64,000 bases of DNA from Ottelia alismoides (GCA_037367405.1 JAZKJV010010747.1:116920-180919); one strand, 5' to 3'; shown: positions 26,790 through 37,476, counted from the stretch's first letter. A program made the numbers and translations. The notes: a model not told the origin generated them from the sequence alone.

Positions 26790-28375
26790 CCCGACATTCC
26801 GCTGCTTTCGTGCTGGGGCGCCGGGCGCTGGGCGTCGTGCTGGGCCTGGTCGTGTGGATGGCTTTTCCAAGCGTCAGCGAAGCCCGATTCGGTGGTGGAC
26901 ATTCCTACAGTTCCGGTTCGAGCCATTCCAGTTCCAGCCGTTCCGGTTCTAGTCAATTTGGCTCTGGCGGCTCCCGTTCGTCCGGTGGCATCCACTTCGG
27001 TGGTGGGTCCTCCTCCTACAACGGCTCGTCGGATCTGGATGGCGGCTCGATCGCGGGACTGGTCTTTGTCATCCTGATCATCGTCGTCTTTGTGATCGCC
27101 ATCAATTACTTCGCGACGACATCCATCAGCAACCCGAGCCGGCCACCCTTCAGCGTACCGGCGATGCGCGACGCCAAGAGGCAATTCCACGAAGCGCTGG
27201 CCGAATTGGCTCGTGGCGACCCGAATTTTTCGAAAGTCCTGTTTTTCGATTTCGCCTGCCTGCTATTCCATAAGTATTATTCACTATTGGGTACCCCTGA
27301 ATTAAAGGTTCTGGACCCGTTTTTTGCGACCTCGTTTGTGGATCAGGGCAACAGAAACATCGGCGAGGAGCGTCAACAGGTTAGCGAGATTGTCATCGGT
27401 CAGCGGAATCTGGCCAATGTTCTGGGCGATGAGTCCAGCGATATTCTGGTCGTCAACTTCGACGCCAACTTTACCGTGACCTATCGGACCAACGGCGAAA
27501 AGGTCCGTTATTGGACGCTGGAACGCTGGGTATTTGGGCGGCGCAAGGGGGTTGTCTCTTTGCCACCCAGCCGAATGCGAGCGCTCACCTGTCCAGCCTG
27601 CGGCGCGCCGGCAAACTTTACCGACACCGGATTATGCCCCTACTGCAATACGGTCATTACCTCTGGCGATTTTCAATGGGAAATCCGCAAAGTTGCCGTA
27701 TTATCGCGTGAGGTTGTCGATGAACAACCCCACGAGGCCGGAACAATCGAAGTCGGCACCGATAGGCGAACCCTTTATCAAGCGGACCTGGACGAGGCCA
27801 AAAGAACATTCGCCTGGACGAATGATTTAGACAACTGGGATGAGTATTTCGAGCGCTTCTGCGCGACTATCGCGAAGCCCTATTTTCAGGCCTTGTACTC
27901 CGCATGGAGTCGCGGTGAATTGATACCGGTGAGACACTTGCTTTCCGATCGTCTATTCGAAGCCAATCAGTATTGGATGCACGATTACGCCCGTCGAAAA
28001 CTGAGGAATATCTTGGCCGATCTGAATGTCGAAAAAATCAAGATCGCCGCCATCGAACAAGATGCCTTTTACGATGCCCTTACTGTTCGAATTTTCGCGT
28101 CATGCCTGGACTATACGGTTAATGACGCGGGAAAAGTCGTGGCCGGCTCGAAAAAGACGACTCGCCGGTATAGCGAGTATTGGACCTTCATCCGCGTGAA
28201 AGGCAAGGAAGCCGCCGATCGCTACGATTTAAAATCCTGCCCCGCTTGCGGCGCGCCGGCGAACAAGATTGCGCAGGCCGGCACCTGCGGATACTGCAAC
28301 GCAAAACTGACCGAGGGGGATTTTTCCTGGGTTTTAACAGCCATCGCCCAAGACGAGGTTTATGAGGGGGTTTGA
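26786..28375 (+). CDS. Tandem Tim44-like / zinc-ribbon membrane protein
   Basis: 529 residues. A signal-like helix is followed by a Ser/Gly/His-rich low-complexity region (about 35-80), a membrane helix (about 90-110), a Tim44-like domain (about 125-260) and a zinc ribbon (CPACGAPAN...CPYC). A second Tim44-like domain (about 330-465) and a second zinc ribbon (CPACGAPAN...CGYC) follow. The two halves share order and motif, indicating internal duplication. It is translationally coupled to the TPM-domain gene. The function is unknown. Confidence 0.82.
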   Translation: MTRHSAAFVLGRRALGVVLGLVVWMAFPSVSEARFGGGHSYSSGSSHSSSSRSGSSQFGSGGSRSSGGIHFGGGSSSYNGSSDLDGGSIAGLVFVILIIVVFVIAINYFATTSISNPSRPPFSVPAMRDAKRQFHEALAELARGDPNFSKVLFFDFACLLFHKYYSLLGTPELKVLDPFFATSFVDQGNRNIGEERQQVSEIVIGQRNLANVLGDESSDILVVNFDANFTVTYRTNGEKVRYWTLERWVFGRRKGVVSLPPSRMRALTCPACGAPANFTDTGLCPYCNTVITSGDFQWEIRKVAVLSREVVDEQPHEAGTIEVGTDRRTLYQADLDEAKRTFAWTNDLDNWDEYFERFCATIAKPYFQALYSAWSRGELIPVRHLLSDRLFEANQYWMHDYARRKLRNILADLNVEKIKIAAIEQDAFYDALTVRIFASCLDYTVNDAGKVVAGSKKTTRRYSEYWTFIRVKGKEAADRYDLKSCPACGAPANKIAQAGTCGYCNAKLTEGDFSWVLTAIAQDEVYEGV

Positions 28376-28509
28376 GTACGCGCCCGTTGAGGCTTGATCG
28401 TATCGTCCGAAGCGCCAAAATGACGGGCATTGTCGCGGCGACGCCCGCCATGGCTTTCACCAGCCGCAGATAGACTTGCCCCTGCGCCACCGGCCCGCTT
28501 TTTGAGACG

Positions 28510-29670
28510 ATGTTAACCACCCTGGCCATTGGCAACTACCGCTCGATCAACCATCTGGTCTTGCCGCTGGGGCGACTCAACGTCATCAGCGGCGCCAACG
28601 GCAGCGGCAAATCCAACCTTTACCGCGCCCTGCGGCTGCTTGCGGAAACCGCTCGCGGTGGAGTCATCGGCGCTCTGGCGCGCGAGGGCGGACTGGCATC
28701 GTGTTTCTGGGCGGGTCCGGAAAAGATTACGCGGGACATGCGGCGCGGCGAGGTTCCGATTCAAGGCGGCCCGCGCAAGGGAAGCGTTCGTTTGCGGCTT
28801 GGATTTACCGGCGAGGATTTCGGTTACGCCATCAGCTTGGGTCTGCCACAACCATCGCGCTCGGCCTTTGCCCGCGACCCTGAGATCAAACGCGAGTGTA
28901 TCTGGAGCGGCCCGGTACTTCGACCGGCGTCGCTGCTGGTTGACCGCGATGGGCCGATGGTCCGGGTACGTCAAAAGCGGAGTTGGGAGGTGATTGCGCA
29001 ACACATTCCCAACTTCGAGAGCCTGTTCGGTTACGCCGGTGATTTGCGGTCAACTCCCGAAGCATTTCAGGTGCGAGAACTGATCCGCGGCTGGCGCTTC
29101 TACGATCAGTTTCGCACCGACAGCGACGGACCGGCGCGCGTGCCGCAACTGGCGACGCGCACGCCGGTGCTGAGCCACGACGGCCGCGACTTGGCGGCCG
29201 CACTACAGACGATCCGGGAAATTGGCGATTCCGAGGCGCTGGACGCCGCGATCAGTGACGCCTTTCCAGGCGCCGAGTTGGTCGTCGATTGCCAATCGAG
29301 CGGGACATTTTCGCTTGGACTGCGTCAGGAAGGGCTGCTGCGGACGCTATCGGGTGCCGAATTATCCGATGGAACCCTGCGCTATCTGTTCCTCACGGCC
29401 GCGCTGCTCACGCCGCGCCCGCCATCATTGATGGTCTTGAATGAGCCCGAAACGAGTCTGCATCCCGACTTGTTACCTGCCCTGAGCCGGCTCATCGGCG
29501 CTGCGTCTCGACGCACACAGGTTTGGGTGGTTTCGCATTCCAACCGACTGATCACCGCGTTGGAGTCAGAGCCGGACTGCCACTCGATGGTGTTGGAAAA
29601 AACGCTGGGACAGACAGCGATCCTAGGCCAACTGCCACTGGACGAGCCACCGTGGCATTGGCCAGATTAG
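28510..29670 (+). CDS. AAA family ATPase (RecF/SMC-like, AAA_21)
   Basis: 386 residues with Walker A ISGANGSGKSN near residue 32, a signature-like LSGAELSDGTLRYLFL, Walker B LMVLNEPETSLHP, and the switch His in VVSHSNRL. Such predicted ATPases are widespread, sometimes with nuclease partners in defence modules (OLD, Gabija-like). No partner nuclease is adjacent, so no specific role is assigned. Confidence 0.88.
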   Translation: MLTTLAIGNYRSINHLVLPLGRLNVISGANGSGKSNLYRALRLLAETARGGVIGALAREGGLASCFWAGPEKITRDMRRGEVPIQGGPRKGSVRLRLGFTGEDFGYAISLGLPQPSRSAFARDPEIKRECIWSGPVLRPASLLVDRDGPMVRVRQKRSWEVIAQHIPNFESLFGYAGDLRSTPEAFQVRELIRGWRFYDQFRTDSDGPARVPQLATRTPVLSHDGRDLAAALQTIREIGDSEALDAAISDAFPGAELVVDCQSSGTFSLGLRQEGLLRTLSGAELSDGTLRYLFLTAALLTPRPPSLMVLNEPETSLHPDLLPALSRLIGAASRRTQVWVVSHSNRLITALESEPDCHSMVLEKTLGQTAILGQLPLDEPPWHWPD

Positions 29671-29715
29671 AGGCGCGCGCGGCAGCCGCTGGGCTATCGC
29701 GCGGCGGAAGTAGGC

Positions 29716-30447
29716 CTAGAGGGCCTTACTTTTTTCAGCTTCGTCGTTCAGGACCTTGGTCAACTGGGCAGCGGGGACATAGCCGGGAAGGATGTTGCCG
29801 CCTTCGGTCACGATCATCGGCGTACCGGACGCGCCCATCGCTGTGCCCAGCGCCATGTGCTGGTCGACTGGGTTCTTGCACACCTTGTGCTCGACGTTCT
29901 CCCCTTTTTTGGACTTCGTCAACGCCTCGTTGCGATCCTTGGCGCACCACACCGAAACAGCCTTGAAGTAGGAATCGGAGCCTTCGCCCGCGCGCGGGAA
30001 GAACAGGTATCGGACTTCAATCCCTTCCTTAAGGTACTGTTCCATCTCGGAATGCAACTTGCGACAGTAGCCACAATCGATGTCGGTGAACACATAGACG
30101 GTGTGCTTGGTCTGCTTGGGCTTGAAGACGATCATATTGTCCAAGCCGACCTTCTTGAGCGCGCCCTGGCGAGCCACCGCCATCTTGTTCTCGGTCAGGT
30201 CCTCACGCTTCTGGACATCGATCAGCGAGCCTTGAATCAAGTAGTGTCCATCCTCGGAAACATAAACGATCTTGGGCCCGACCATGACTTCGTACAAGCC
30301 GGGAATGACCGATGGTTCGACTGAATCCGGTTTGATGCTGGGCAGGGCTTTGGCAATGGCGGCCGTAACCGACGCCTTGGTCGCCTTTTCGTCGGCGACG
30401 CTGGCGGAAACCCAAACCGCCAATAGAATCAGAAACCATTTTTTCAT
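29716..30447 (-). CDS. dsbC: Thiol:disulfide interchange protein DsbC
   Basis: Periplasmic disulfide isomerase. It has a signal peptide (KKWFLILLAVWVSASVADE), an N-terminal dimerisation domain, and a thioredoxin fold with VYVFTDIDCGYCRKLH, where CGYC is the redox site. GTPMI contains the cis-Pro. The ATG at 30447 removes a 7-residue extension and puts the signal peptide first. It lies directly downstream of rseP, where bamA is usual. Confidence 0.95.
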   Translation of the reverse strand: MKKWFLILLAVWVSASVADEKATKASVTAAIAKALPSIKPDSVEPSVIPGLYEVMVGPKIVYVSEDGHYLIQGSLIDVQKREDLTENKMAVARQGALKKVGLDNMIVFKPKQTKHTVYVFTDIDCGYCRKLHSEMEQYLKEGIEVRYLFFPRAGEGSDSYFKAVSVWCAKDRNEALTKSKKGENVEHKVCKNPVDQHMALGTAMGASGTPMIVTEGGNILPGYVPAAQLTKVLNDEAEKSKAL

Positions 30448-30474
30448 TTGTTTGCCTCGTACAGTCACTCGCGA

Positions 30475-31836
30475 TCAGTTGAAAAGACGCCCGAAATCCA
30501 TGAAGAGCGCGAGGCCCATCAGGCACAACAACAAAAACATGCCAACATGCTGAAACGCCGCCTGGACCTGGGTTGACAAGGGCTTACCCTGGATAGCCTC
30601 GGCCAGGTAGAACAGCAAGTGCCCACCGTCCAGCACCGGAACCGGCAACAAATTCAAGACGGCCAAGCTGACGCTCACGATCGCCAGGAACCTAAGGAAG
30701 GGATTCAGTCCGATGCTGGCTGACTGCCCGGCAAACTGAGCGATGCTGATCGGACCGCTGAGGTTTTCTATCGCGGCGCGACCGACCAGCATGCGCCCCA
30801 TCATCTTCAGGGTCAGCGCCGAGTAATCCCAAGTCTTGATCGTCGCTGCCAGCAATGCCGGTCCGGGTTCCAGCTGGTAGGTCACTTGCATGGACTTCAG
30901 CAAGTCCTCCGGAACCTCGGGGCCGGCGCCAATCCGCCCGACCTTGGCGTCACCGTTGGCGACCGAGGCCGGGGTAATCTCCATCGTGACGTCCTGACCT
31001 TTGCGGTCGACGATCAGTAAGAGCTTTCGCGCCGGTTTGGCGCGCACCACGTCAACCATCTGCTGCCAGGTTTTCATCGGCTGACCTTCAATCGAGACAA
31101 CCCGATCACCCGCTTGCAAACCGGCCGTTTCGGCAGGGCTGCCGGGTTCGATCCGGCCAATGACGGGATCGATGGTGGGCTCCCATGGCTTGAAGCCCAA
31201 AACATTCTGCAATTGTTCTGGTTGCGCGGAGACTTCGGCGGGCACACTCAGAACCCTCACCACTTCCTCGCCAGCTTCGCTCCTCACGGCCACGACAATA
31301 GGCTCTTCGTCGACCGCCTTTTCCAGAATGGCGCCGACCGCCGAACCCCAGGTCGGGGTCTTTTCACCGTCAATGCTTAGCAGTTCTTCGCCTTTCTGAA
31401 AGCCAGCCTTGGCTGCCAAGGTTCCTGGATCGACCGGTCCGAGCAACGGCTTTAAGCCGGGCTCGCCAAGCATGAACACCATCCAGAACAGCAGAATCGC
31501 CAGAATAAAATTGAACAAGGGGCCGGCGAACACCACGGCGGCACGCGCCCACAAGGGCTGGCGGTTGAAGGCATAGGGCAAATCGGCGGCATCAACCGGA
31601 GCCTCTCGCTCGTCGACCATGCGCACATACCCGCCCAACGGCAAGGCACAGACCGTGAACTCGGTGCTGTCCGGACTTTTCTGATAGCGCCAAAGCGGTG
31701 TACCGAACCCAACCGAAAAACGCAGCACCTTGATGCCCAGGCGACGGGCTACCCAAAAATGGCCAAACTCGTGAAAAGTCACGAGAATCGCGAGGGCGAG
31801 CAGAAAGTAGAATAAGGTGTGGAGGATAGAAAACAT
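30475..31836 (-). CDS. rseP: RIP metalloprotease RseP
   Basis: Site-2 protease that cleaves anti-sigma factor RseA in the envelope stress response. The zinc motif HEFGH is at residues 22-26, there are two PDZ domains in the middle, and the C-terminal LNLLPVPVLDGGHL supplies the Asp ligand (NxxPxPxLDG). The length of 453 residues is normal. Confidence 0.96.
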   Translation of the reverse strand: MFSILHTLFYFLLALAILVTFHEFGHFWVARRLGIKVLRFSVGFGTPLWRYQKSPDSTEFTVCALPLGGYVRMVDEREAPVDAADLPYAFNRQPLWARAAVVFAGPLFNFILAILLFWMVFMLGEPGLKPLLGPVDPGTLAAKAGFQKGEELLSIDGEKTPTWGSAVGAILEKAVDEEPIVVAVRSEAGEEVVRVLSVPAEVSAQPEQLQNVLGFKPWEPTIDPVIGRIEPGSPAETAGLQAGDRVVSIEGQPMKTWQQMVDVVRAKPARKLLLIVDRKGQDVTMEITPASVANGDAKVGRIGAGPEVPEDLLKSMQVTYQLEPGPALLAATIKTWDYSALTLKMMGRMLVGRAAIENLSGPISIAQFAGQSASIGLNPFLRFLAIVSVSLAVLNLLPVPVLDGGHLLFYLAEAIQGKPLSTQVQAAFQHVGMFLLLCLMGLALFMDFGRLFN

Positions 31837-31850
31837 GTATCGGCTGACGC

Positions 31851-33038
31851 CTAATGCTTAATCGACCGGTCGATCCAGTTCCGCGCGGCCGACCGTGCGG
31901 ATTGGTCCGCTTGCAGTACATCGTCGAAGCTCTCCAACTTCAAGTTGGCCACCGTGTCCATGGTGGCGCGGATGCACTCGGCAATTGCCGTGAACGCGAT
32001 GCGCCGTTCAAGGAACGAAGCCACGGCGACTTCGTTGGCTGCATTAAGGATAGCCGGCATTGCATCACCCGCGCGAACCGCTTCATACGCCAGAGCCAAT
32101 CCCGGAAATCGTTCGAGTTCCGGCGCCTCGAACTCCAATTGTCTGACCGCCAGTAGATCCAGGGGTTCCGCGCCTGACTCGAAACGCGCTGGCCAGGCCA
32201 GGGCGTGGGCAATCGGTATACGCATGTCGGGATTGCCAAGCTGGGCCAACATGGTACCGTCAAGGTAATCCACCAGCGAGTGGATGACACTTTGCCGATG
32301 AATCACGACTCGCACCTGATCCGGACTGACGTTGAACAGCAGGCAGGCTTCGATAACCTCCAGGCCCTTGTTCATCATGGTGGCGGAGTCGACGGAGATT
32401 TTCCGGCCCATGACCCAGTTGGGGTGCGCAACCGCCTGCTCCGGCGTAACGTCTCGCAATTGCCCCACTGGCGTGCGCAGAAATGGCCCGCCCGACGCGG
32501 TCAGCAAAATCCGGCGGACTTCGCGAGCCGTCCGTCCCGCCTGATAGCCGGCGGGCATGCACTGAAAGATAGCGTTGTGCTCACTGTCGATGGGCAGCAG
32601 GTTAGCGCCTGACTCAGCGACGGCTTTCATGAACAAGGGTCCGGACATCACCAGCGCCTCCTTGTTGGCCAGAAAAATGGTCTTCCCGGCCCTTGCCGCC
32701 GCTAGCGTGGGCGGCAGCCCCGCCGCCCCGACGATAGCCGCCATGACGCCGTCGACCTCCGGCAGGGTGGCAACCTCTTCCAGGGCGGTTGGGCCCGACA
32801 AAACCGTGGTGGCCGTGCATCCGGCATCGCGCAGCAGGGTCTGCAGGGTCGCCGCGTGTGCTCCGTCGCTAATCGCGGCGTAAGCCGGATGAAACTTAAG
32901 GCATTGCTCCAGCAGTCGGTCGACATTGCCATTGGCGGTCAATGCAACGACCCGATACAAGTCTGGATGGCGCGCAACGACATCGAGCGTGCTAACGCCA
33001 ATTGAGCCGGTCGACCCCAGAACGCATAAGCCCTTCAT
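31851..33038 (-). CDS. dxr: 1-deoxy-D-xylulose 5-phosphate reductoisomerase
   Basis: Second enzyme of the MEP isoprenoid pathway. NADPH-binding [15 protein letters not shown] is at the N-terminus, [12 protein letters not shown] is the catalytic metal/substrate loop, and [13 protein letters not shown] is present. At 395 residues it is typical. It overlaps cdsA by 4 bp. Confidence 0.97.
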   Translation of the reverse strand: MKGLCVLGSTGSIGVSTLDVVARHPDLYRVVALTANGNVDRLLEQCLKFHPAYAAISDGAHAATLQTLLRDAGCTATTVLSGPTALEEVATLPEVDGVMAAIVGAAGLPPTLAAARAGKTIFLANKEALVMSGPLFMKAVAESGANLLPIDSEHNAIFQCMPAGYQAGRTAREVRRILLTASGGPFLRTPVGQLRDVTPEQAVAHPNWVMGRKISVDSATMMNKGLEVIEACLLFNVSPDQVRVVIHRQSVIHSLVDYLDGTMLAQLGNPDMRIPIAHALAWPARFESGAEPLDLLAVRQLEFEAPELERFPGLALAYEAVRAGDAMPAILNAANEVAVASFLERRIAFTAIAECIRATMDTVANLKLESFDDVLQADQSARSAARNWIDRSIKH

Positions 33039-34033
33039 GGCTGACCCGCTGGCGCTGGAGCCGATTCGTGGTCCGTGGGGTTCCCGACGGCTGGCGGCGA
33101 CTCGGGTTCCGCTTCCCCAGCCTCACCCTCGACCTCCAGGCCTTGCTCGGACTCCATCACCTGGGGCGGAATCTGCACGGGTTGATAATTGGCCGCGCCA
33201 ACCTCAACGAAGATCCCCATCAACAACGACCCGACGTAGAACACCGAACCCGCCGAAAGCATGCTGTCGATGCGATCCAGCATGCCGCCATGACCGGGCA
33301 ACAGCGATCCGCTGTCCTTGACGCCCTTGTGGCGCTTGAGCAGGCTTTCGAGAAGATCGCCGCAAATCGAGACCGCAACCGTCACCAATGATAGGAACAC
33401 GAAATCGGCAATCGTGATGGCCGAGAATTTCAGCGCCGCGCCAACAGCGATAGCGAAGATCGCGGCCGCAGCGAAGGCACCGTAAACCCCTTCGACCGTC
33501 TTGCCCGGACTGACCGCCTCAACCAATTTGGTGTGACCCCAGCGGCGTCCAACAAAGTAAGCGGTGGCATCCGCCGACCAGATGAGAACGGCCAGATAAA
33601 GAACCTGATATTCCTTGAAATTGACCCGCAGCCAGACCAGAAACACCCACGCGGTCCAAAGCACGGCAACACCGACAGCCAGTCGGACAGGCAGCGGATA
33701 ACGAACACCGACCAGCTTGGCGGGCATCATCCGGAATGCAACGCCCCAAAGAATCCACCACACGACGACCGGAATGCAAAGCCATAAAGGCAGCTCACCC
33801 GGCGCCCATTCAGGCGCGAAGAACCGCGCGGCGGCCATCAGCAGGAAAATCCCGCCACAAAAAGCGCCTCGGCCGGCGGTACTGGCCAAGCCGGACAGGT
33901 CGGCCCATTCCCAGGCTGCGATAAGTACCATCCCGCCCCAAACCAAGGCGAAGCCATCTGGCGGCAAAAACAAAATGACGGCAATGATGACTGGCGCCAG
34001 AAATAGCGCGGTAACGATTCGGCTTTTGATCAT
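33035..34033 (-). CDS. cdsA: Phosphatidate cytidylyltransferase
   Basis: Integral membrane enzyme that makes CDP-diacylglycerol. Eight or so hydrophobic segments and the CTP_transf_1 signature [20 protein letters not shown] with DRIDS are present. The last about 50 residues are an unusual acidic, Pro/Ala/Glu-rich tail ([14 protein letters not shown]), making it longer than the usual 270-290. The tail looks disordered and may be lineage specific. Confidence 0.95.
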   Translation of the reverse strand: MIKSRIVTALFLAPVIIAVILFLPPDGFALVWGGMVLIAAWEWADLSGLASTAGRGAFCGGIFLLMAAARFFAPEWAPGELPLWLCIPVVVWWILWGVAFRMMPAKLVGVRYPLPVRLAVGVAVLWTAWVFLVWLRVNFKEYQVLYLAVLIWSADATAYFVGRRWGHTKLVEAVSPGKTVEGVYGAFAAAAIFAIAVGAALKFSAITIADFVFLSLVTVAVSICGDLLESLLKRHKGVKDSGSLLPGHGGMLDRIDSMLSAGSVFYVGSLLMGIFVEVGAANYQPVQIPPQVMESEQGLEVEGEAGEAEPESPPAVGNPTDHESAPAPAGQP

Positions 34034-34078
34034 AAGTTATTGATTGAACGCCAGAACAAACCACTATGCGCGAGCGCG

Positions 34079-34846
34079 TCAGTTTGCCTCGGCCAAACCC
34101 TCTAGTTGTTCGCTGGTGTATCCAAATCTGCGCTGACGACTGGCGTAATCATCCAACGCGCTGTCAAAACAGCGCTCGTCGAAATCCGGCCACAGCACCG
34201 GGGTGAAATACAGCTCGGTGTAGGCGAGCTGCCAAAGAAGAAAATTGCTGATGCGTCGCTCGCCGCCGGTGCGAATAAACAGGTCCGGTTCGGGAAGATC
34301 ACTCAATTCCAAGTATGACTGGAACAGCTCGGGACTGATCGCTTGGGGTTCCAACTCGCCAGCCGCGACCCTTCGGGCCAGCGCGCGCGCGGCCTGGGCG
34401 ATATCCCAACGCCCACCGTAATTGGCTGCGATCGACAAGACTAACCGGGAATTCGCCGCGGTCATTGCCTCGCAAACCGCCATCTTGTCGCGTAGATCCC
34501 TTGAGAAGCCGTCCCGGTCGCCGATAATGCGCAAGCGAACGCCGCTTTCATGGAGTTTTGCGGTTTCCCGTTCCAAGGTGGCGAGGAATAGATCCATCAA
34601 CAGCGACACCTCTTCTTGGGGGCGGCGCCAGTTTTCACTACTGAATGCGAATAACGTTAACGCGCCAATGCCTTTTTGCAGGCAAGCTTCAACGGTCTTT
34701 CGCACGGAACCGACGCCAGCACGATGCCCCGCGGCTCGCGGCAGCAGGCGCTTTTTCGCCCAGCGTCCATTGCCGTCCATGATGATCGCGACGTGCTTGG
34801 GAATCTGCGGTGTGTTATCCGGAATCGGATTAGCTGCGCTGGCCAT
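34079..34846 (-). CDS. uppS: Isoprenyl (undecaprenyl) diphosphate synthase
   Basis: Cis-prenyltransferase that supplies the C55 lipid carrier for cell wall synthesis. IIMDGNGRWAKKR with the catalytic Asp is followed by GHRAG, FAFSSENWRRP, and FIRTGGERRISNFLLWQ. 255 residues. Confidence 0.97.
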   Translation of the reverse strand: MASAANPIPDNTPQIPKHVAIIMDGNGRWAKKRLLPRAAGHRAGVGSVRKTVEACLQKGIGALTLFAFSSENWRRPQEEVSLLMDLFLATLERETAKLHESGVRLRIIGDRDGFSRDLRDKMAVCEAMTAANSRLVLSIAANYGGRWDIAQAARALARRVAAGELEPQAISPELFQSYLELSDLPEPDLFIRTGGERRISNFLLWQLAYTELYFTPVLWPDFDERCFDSALDDYASRQRRFGYTSEQLEGLAEAN

Positions 34847-35135
34847 TCTAAAACCTGAAACGGGGCATGAAGCTCGGACGCGCCGAAGACTGAGTCTAAA
34901 GAAAAACCGCCCGATCAGAGATCAGGGATCAGGCATGGCTGTTGCGCGACTGCAACCACTGGCACTACTCATCGACCGAATCCCAAGCCTGCTTGCGTCG
35001 CCATTCAATCCAACAACCCAAATCGATTTCTGCATTGACGTTGTCGGCACTGTTCACGCATCAAGCCCTATTCTCTGACCAGTTCGGGAGCGTCAGCCGG
35101 CCGCGACCCGACGCCACCCCAGGCACGAGGGGCAG
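34847..35135. other. frr-uppS intergenic region, nothing recognised
   Basis: A 289-bp gap inside an otherwise tight minus-strand operon. I see no gene, terminator with a T-run or obvious promoter. Short open frames on + are antisense shadows. Confidence 0.5.
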
Positions 35136-35693
35136 TCAAACCGCCATCAAGTCGGTTTCTTTATCGGCGAGAACTGAGTCGACTTCCTTGATGAACTGGT
35201 CGGTCAATTTCTGAATCTGCTCTTGACCCTTGCGATCCTGATCCTCGGACAATGCCTTGTCCTTGAGCGCGTTTTTGAGCTCGGTATTGGCATCGCGACG
35301 AATATTGCGGATGGCAACCCGAGCGTTCTCAGCTTCGTTGCGGACTACCTTGATCAGGTCCTTGCGACGCTGCTCGGTCAGCGGCGGCATCGGGACACGA
35401 ATGACGCCGCCGTGATTGGCCGGGTTCAACCCGAGATCGGATGTCATGATCGCCTTTTCGATCGCCGGAACCATGCTTTTTTCCCATGGGGTGACGGCCA
35501 AGGTTCGAGCGTCTTCGACGACGACATTGGCCGTCTGGCTTAAAGGGACCGTATTGCCGTAGTAGGAAACTTCAATGTGGTCCAGCAAGCTCGGATGGGC
35601 TCGCCCGGTGCGAATCTTGGCGAACTCGTGCTTGAGCGCCTCGATGCTCTTTTTCATGCGCTCGGTCGTGCGTTTTTGGATGTCATCGATCAT
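35136..35693 (-). CDS. frr: Ribosome recycling factor
   Basis: 185 residues with [19 protein letters not shown] at the N-terminus, [15 protein letters not shown], and [20 protein letters not shown]. It splits post-termination ribosomes together with EF-G. Its start overlaps the end of pyrH by 11 bp. Confidence 0.97.
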   Translation of the reverse strand: MIDDIQKRTTERMKKSIEALKHEFAKIRTGRAHPSLLDHIEVSYYGNTVPLSQTANVVVEDARTLAVTPWEKSMVPAIEKAIMTSDLGLNPANHGGVIRVPMPPLTEQRRKDLIKVVRNEAENARVAIRNIRRDANTELKNALKDKALSEDQDRKGQEQIQKLTDQFIKEVDSVLADKETDLMAV

Positions 35694-36417
35694 TGGAATG
35701 TCCCGTTTCGATCAGCGAGCCAATGTCCTCACCAAGCACCAAGCGCTTGATTGCACCGGCCTCGAATACGTTCATGACCCGCAATGGCATGCAATGGTCA
35801 CGGCAAAGCACCAACGCGGTCGCATCCATGACGTTGAGACGCTGATCCAGTGCCTCGTCAAAACTGAGCCGTGGATAAAAGCGGGCGGATGGGTCCTTCA
35901 GCGGATCGGCCGAATAAACACCATCCACCTTCGTTGCCTTAATCAGCAGCTCGGCGTTAATTTCAATCGCGCGCAGGCTGGCGGCGGAATCGGTGGTAAA
36001 GAATGGGTTACCGGTACCGGCGGCAAATACCACGACCCTGCCCTTTTCCAAGTGACGGATCGCGCGCCGGCGAATGTAGTCCTCGCAGATTTGGTTGATC
36101 TTCAAGGCTGACATGACTCGAACTGGCTGACCGAACTTTTCCAAGGCCTCTTGCATGGCCAGGGCGTTGAGCACCGTCGCTAGCATGCCCATGTAGTCGC
36201 CAGTCACGCGGTCCAAGCCCTCGGAGGCCTGTTCGGAACCGCGAATGATATTGCCGCCACCGATCACCAAACCGACTTCGACGCCAAGCTGGCACAGCTC
36301 ATTGACATCCATGGCCAACCGTCGGATCGTTGTTTGGTCGATGCCGCTGGCTTGACTGCCCATCAGCGCTTCGCCACTGAGCTTCAGTAATATCCGCTTG
36401 TACTTGGGTTCACCCAT
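35683..36417 (-). CDS. pyrH: Uridylate kinase
   Basis: UMP kinase of the amino acid kinase fold. [34 protein letters not shown] and [18 protein letters not shown] are typical. 244 residues. Confidence 0.97.
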   Translation of the reverse strand: MGEPKYKRILLKLSGEALMGSQASGIDQTTIRRLAMDVNELCQLGVEVGLVIGGGNIIRGSEQASEGLDRVTGDYMGMLATVLNALAMQEALEKFGQPVRVMSALKINQICEDYIRRRAIRHLEKGRVVVFAAGTGNPFFTTDSAASLRAIEINAELLIKATKVDGVYSADPLKDPSARFYPRLSFDEALDQRLNVMDATALVLCRDHCMPLRVMNVFEAGAIKRLVLGEDIGSLIETGHSNDR

Positions 36418-36472
36418 TTCGGACCGTGCCTATGGTTAGCCAGAATCGCCGTGCCGGACGGATCAAACGCGG

Positions 36473-37357
36473 TTAGCTGCCGCGAACCTGCGCCATGACT
36501 TCTTCAGCGAAATTGCTTTCGACCTTCTCGATACCTTCGCCGACTTCAAAGCGCACGAAGCGGGCAACGGCGGCCCCCTTGGCCTTAAGCAATTGGCCGA
36601 CCGACTGATCAGGGTCCTTGACGAAGGGTTGACCGACCAAGGTTACTTCAGCGAGATACTTGGTAATTCGGCCTTCGACCATCTTTTCGATGATATTGGC
36701 GGGTTTACCGCTGCTTTCGGCCTGCGCCATGAAGATGTCCCTTTCCTTGGCGATCAACTCCGCTGGCACCTCGCTGCTGTCGACGCAAACTGGCTTGCTG
36801 GCAGCGACATGCATCGCCACGTCCTTGCCCACGTCTGGCGCACCACCGCTAAACTCGACCAGAACACCGATCCGCGCACCGTGGAGATAGGTGGCCACCT
36901 GACCGGCATCCGACGCAAAACGCTCCAAGCGCCTAACGTTGATGTTTTCGCCCAGCTTGGCGACCATCGCGCGGCGCTGCTCTTCGACCGTGACGCCGGC
37001 TTCAACGTAGGCGGCAGCCAGCAACTGATCGAGACTATCCGCCCCCGCCGCTAGCGCGCTCTGCGCGACACCACGGCCAAAACCCATAAATTCATCGCCT
37101 TTAGCAACGAAGTCGGTCTCGGAATTGACCTCGACGATGACGGCTTGTTTGCCGTCGGCGCTAACCGCAACGCTGATGCAGCCTTCCGCTGCGGTGCGGC
37201 CCGACTTTTTGTCCGCCTTGGCCAAACCGGCCTTGCGCATCAACTCGACGGCTGCTTCAAGGTCGCCACCGGTCTCAGTCAAAGCCTTCTTGCATTCCAT
37301 CATCCCCGAGCCGGTACGCTCGCGGAGTTCTTTCACCATGTTCGCGGTGATCGTCAT
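36473..37357 (-). CDS. tsf: Translation elongation factor Ts
   Basis: EF-Tu nucleotide exchange factor. TITANMVKELRERTGSGMM begins the UBA-like domain, with ETDFVAK and HVAASKP in the core. The ATG at 37357 (GAGG about 10 nt upstream) is preferred over the in-frame upstream codon at 37372. 294 residues. Confidence 0.97.
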   Translation of the reverse strand: MTITANMVKELRERTGSGMMECKKALTETGGDLEAAVELMRKAGLAKADKKSGRTAAEGCISVAVSADGKQAVIVEVNSETDFVAKGDEFMGFGRGVAQSALAAGADSLDQLLAAAYVEAGVTVEEQRRAMVAKLGENINVRRLERFASDAGQVATYLHGARIGVLVEFSGGAPDVGKDVAMHVAASKPVCVDSSEVPAELIAKERDIFMAQAESSGKPANIIEKMVEGRITKYLAEVTLVGQPFVKDPDQSVGQLLKAKGAAVARFVRFEVGEGIEKVESNFAEEVMAQVRGS

Positions 37358-37417
37358 TCTAGAGAACCTCAAATCGTAATGGGGTAAAAGCGAAATGTGC
37401 CCCGGCCACGCAACGAA

Positions 37418-37439
37418 AACGCCCCCGATTGGAGGCGTT
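37418..37439 (-). terminator. rpsB-tsf intergenic hairpin (attenuator-like)
   Basis: On the minus strand AACGCC...GGCGTT forms a short GC-rich stem that ends in TTTTCG, about 40 nt past the rpsB stop. A partial terminator between rpsB and tsf is known in other enterics and tunes their ratio; that role here is inferred. Confidence 0.55.
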
Positions 37440-37476
37440 CATGGAAACCCTGGCCTCGAGAAGGCCGGGCGGGGCA

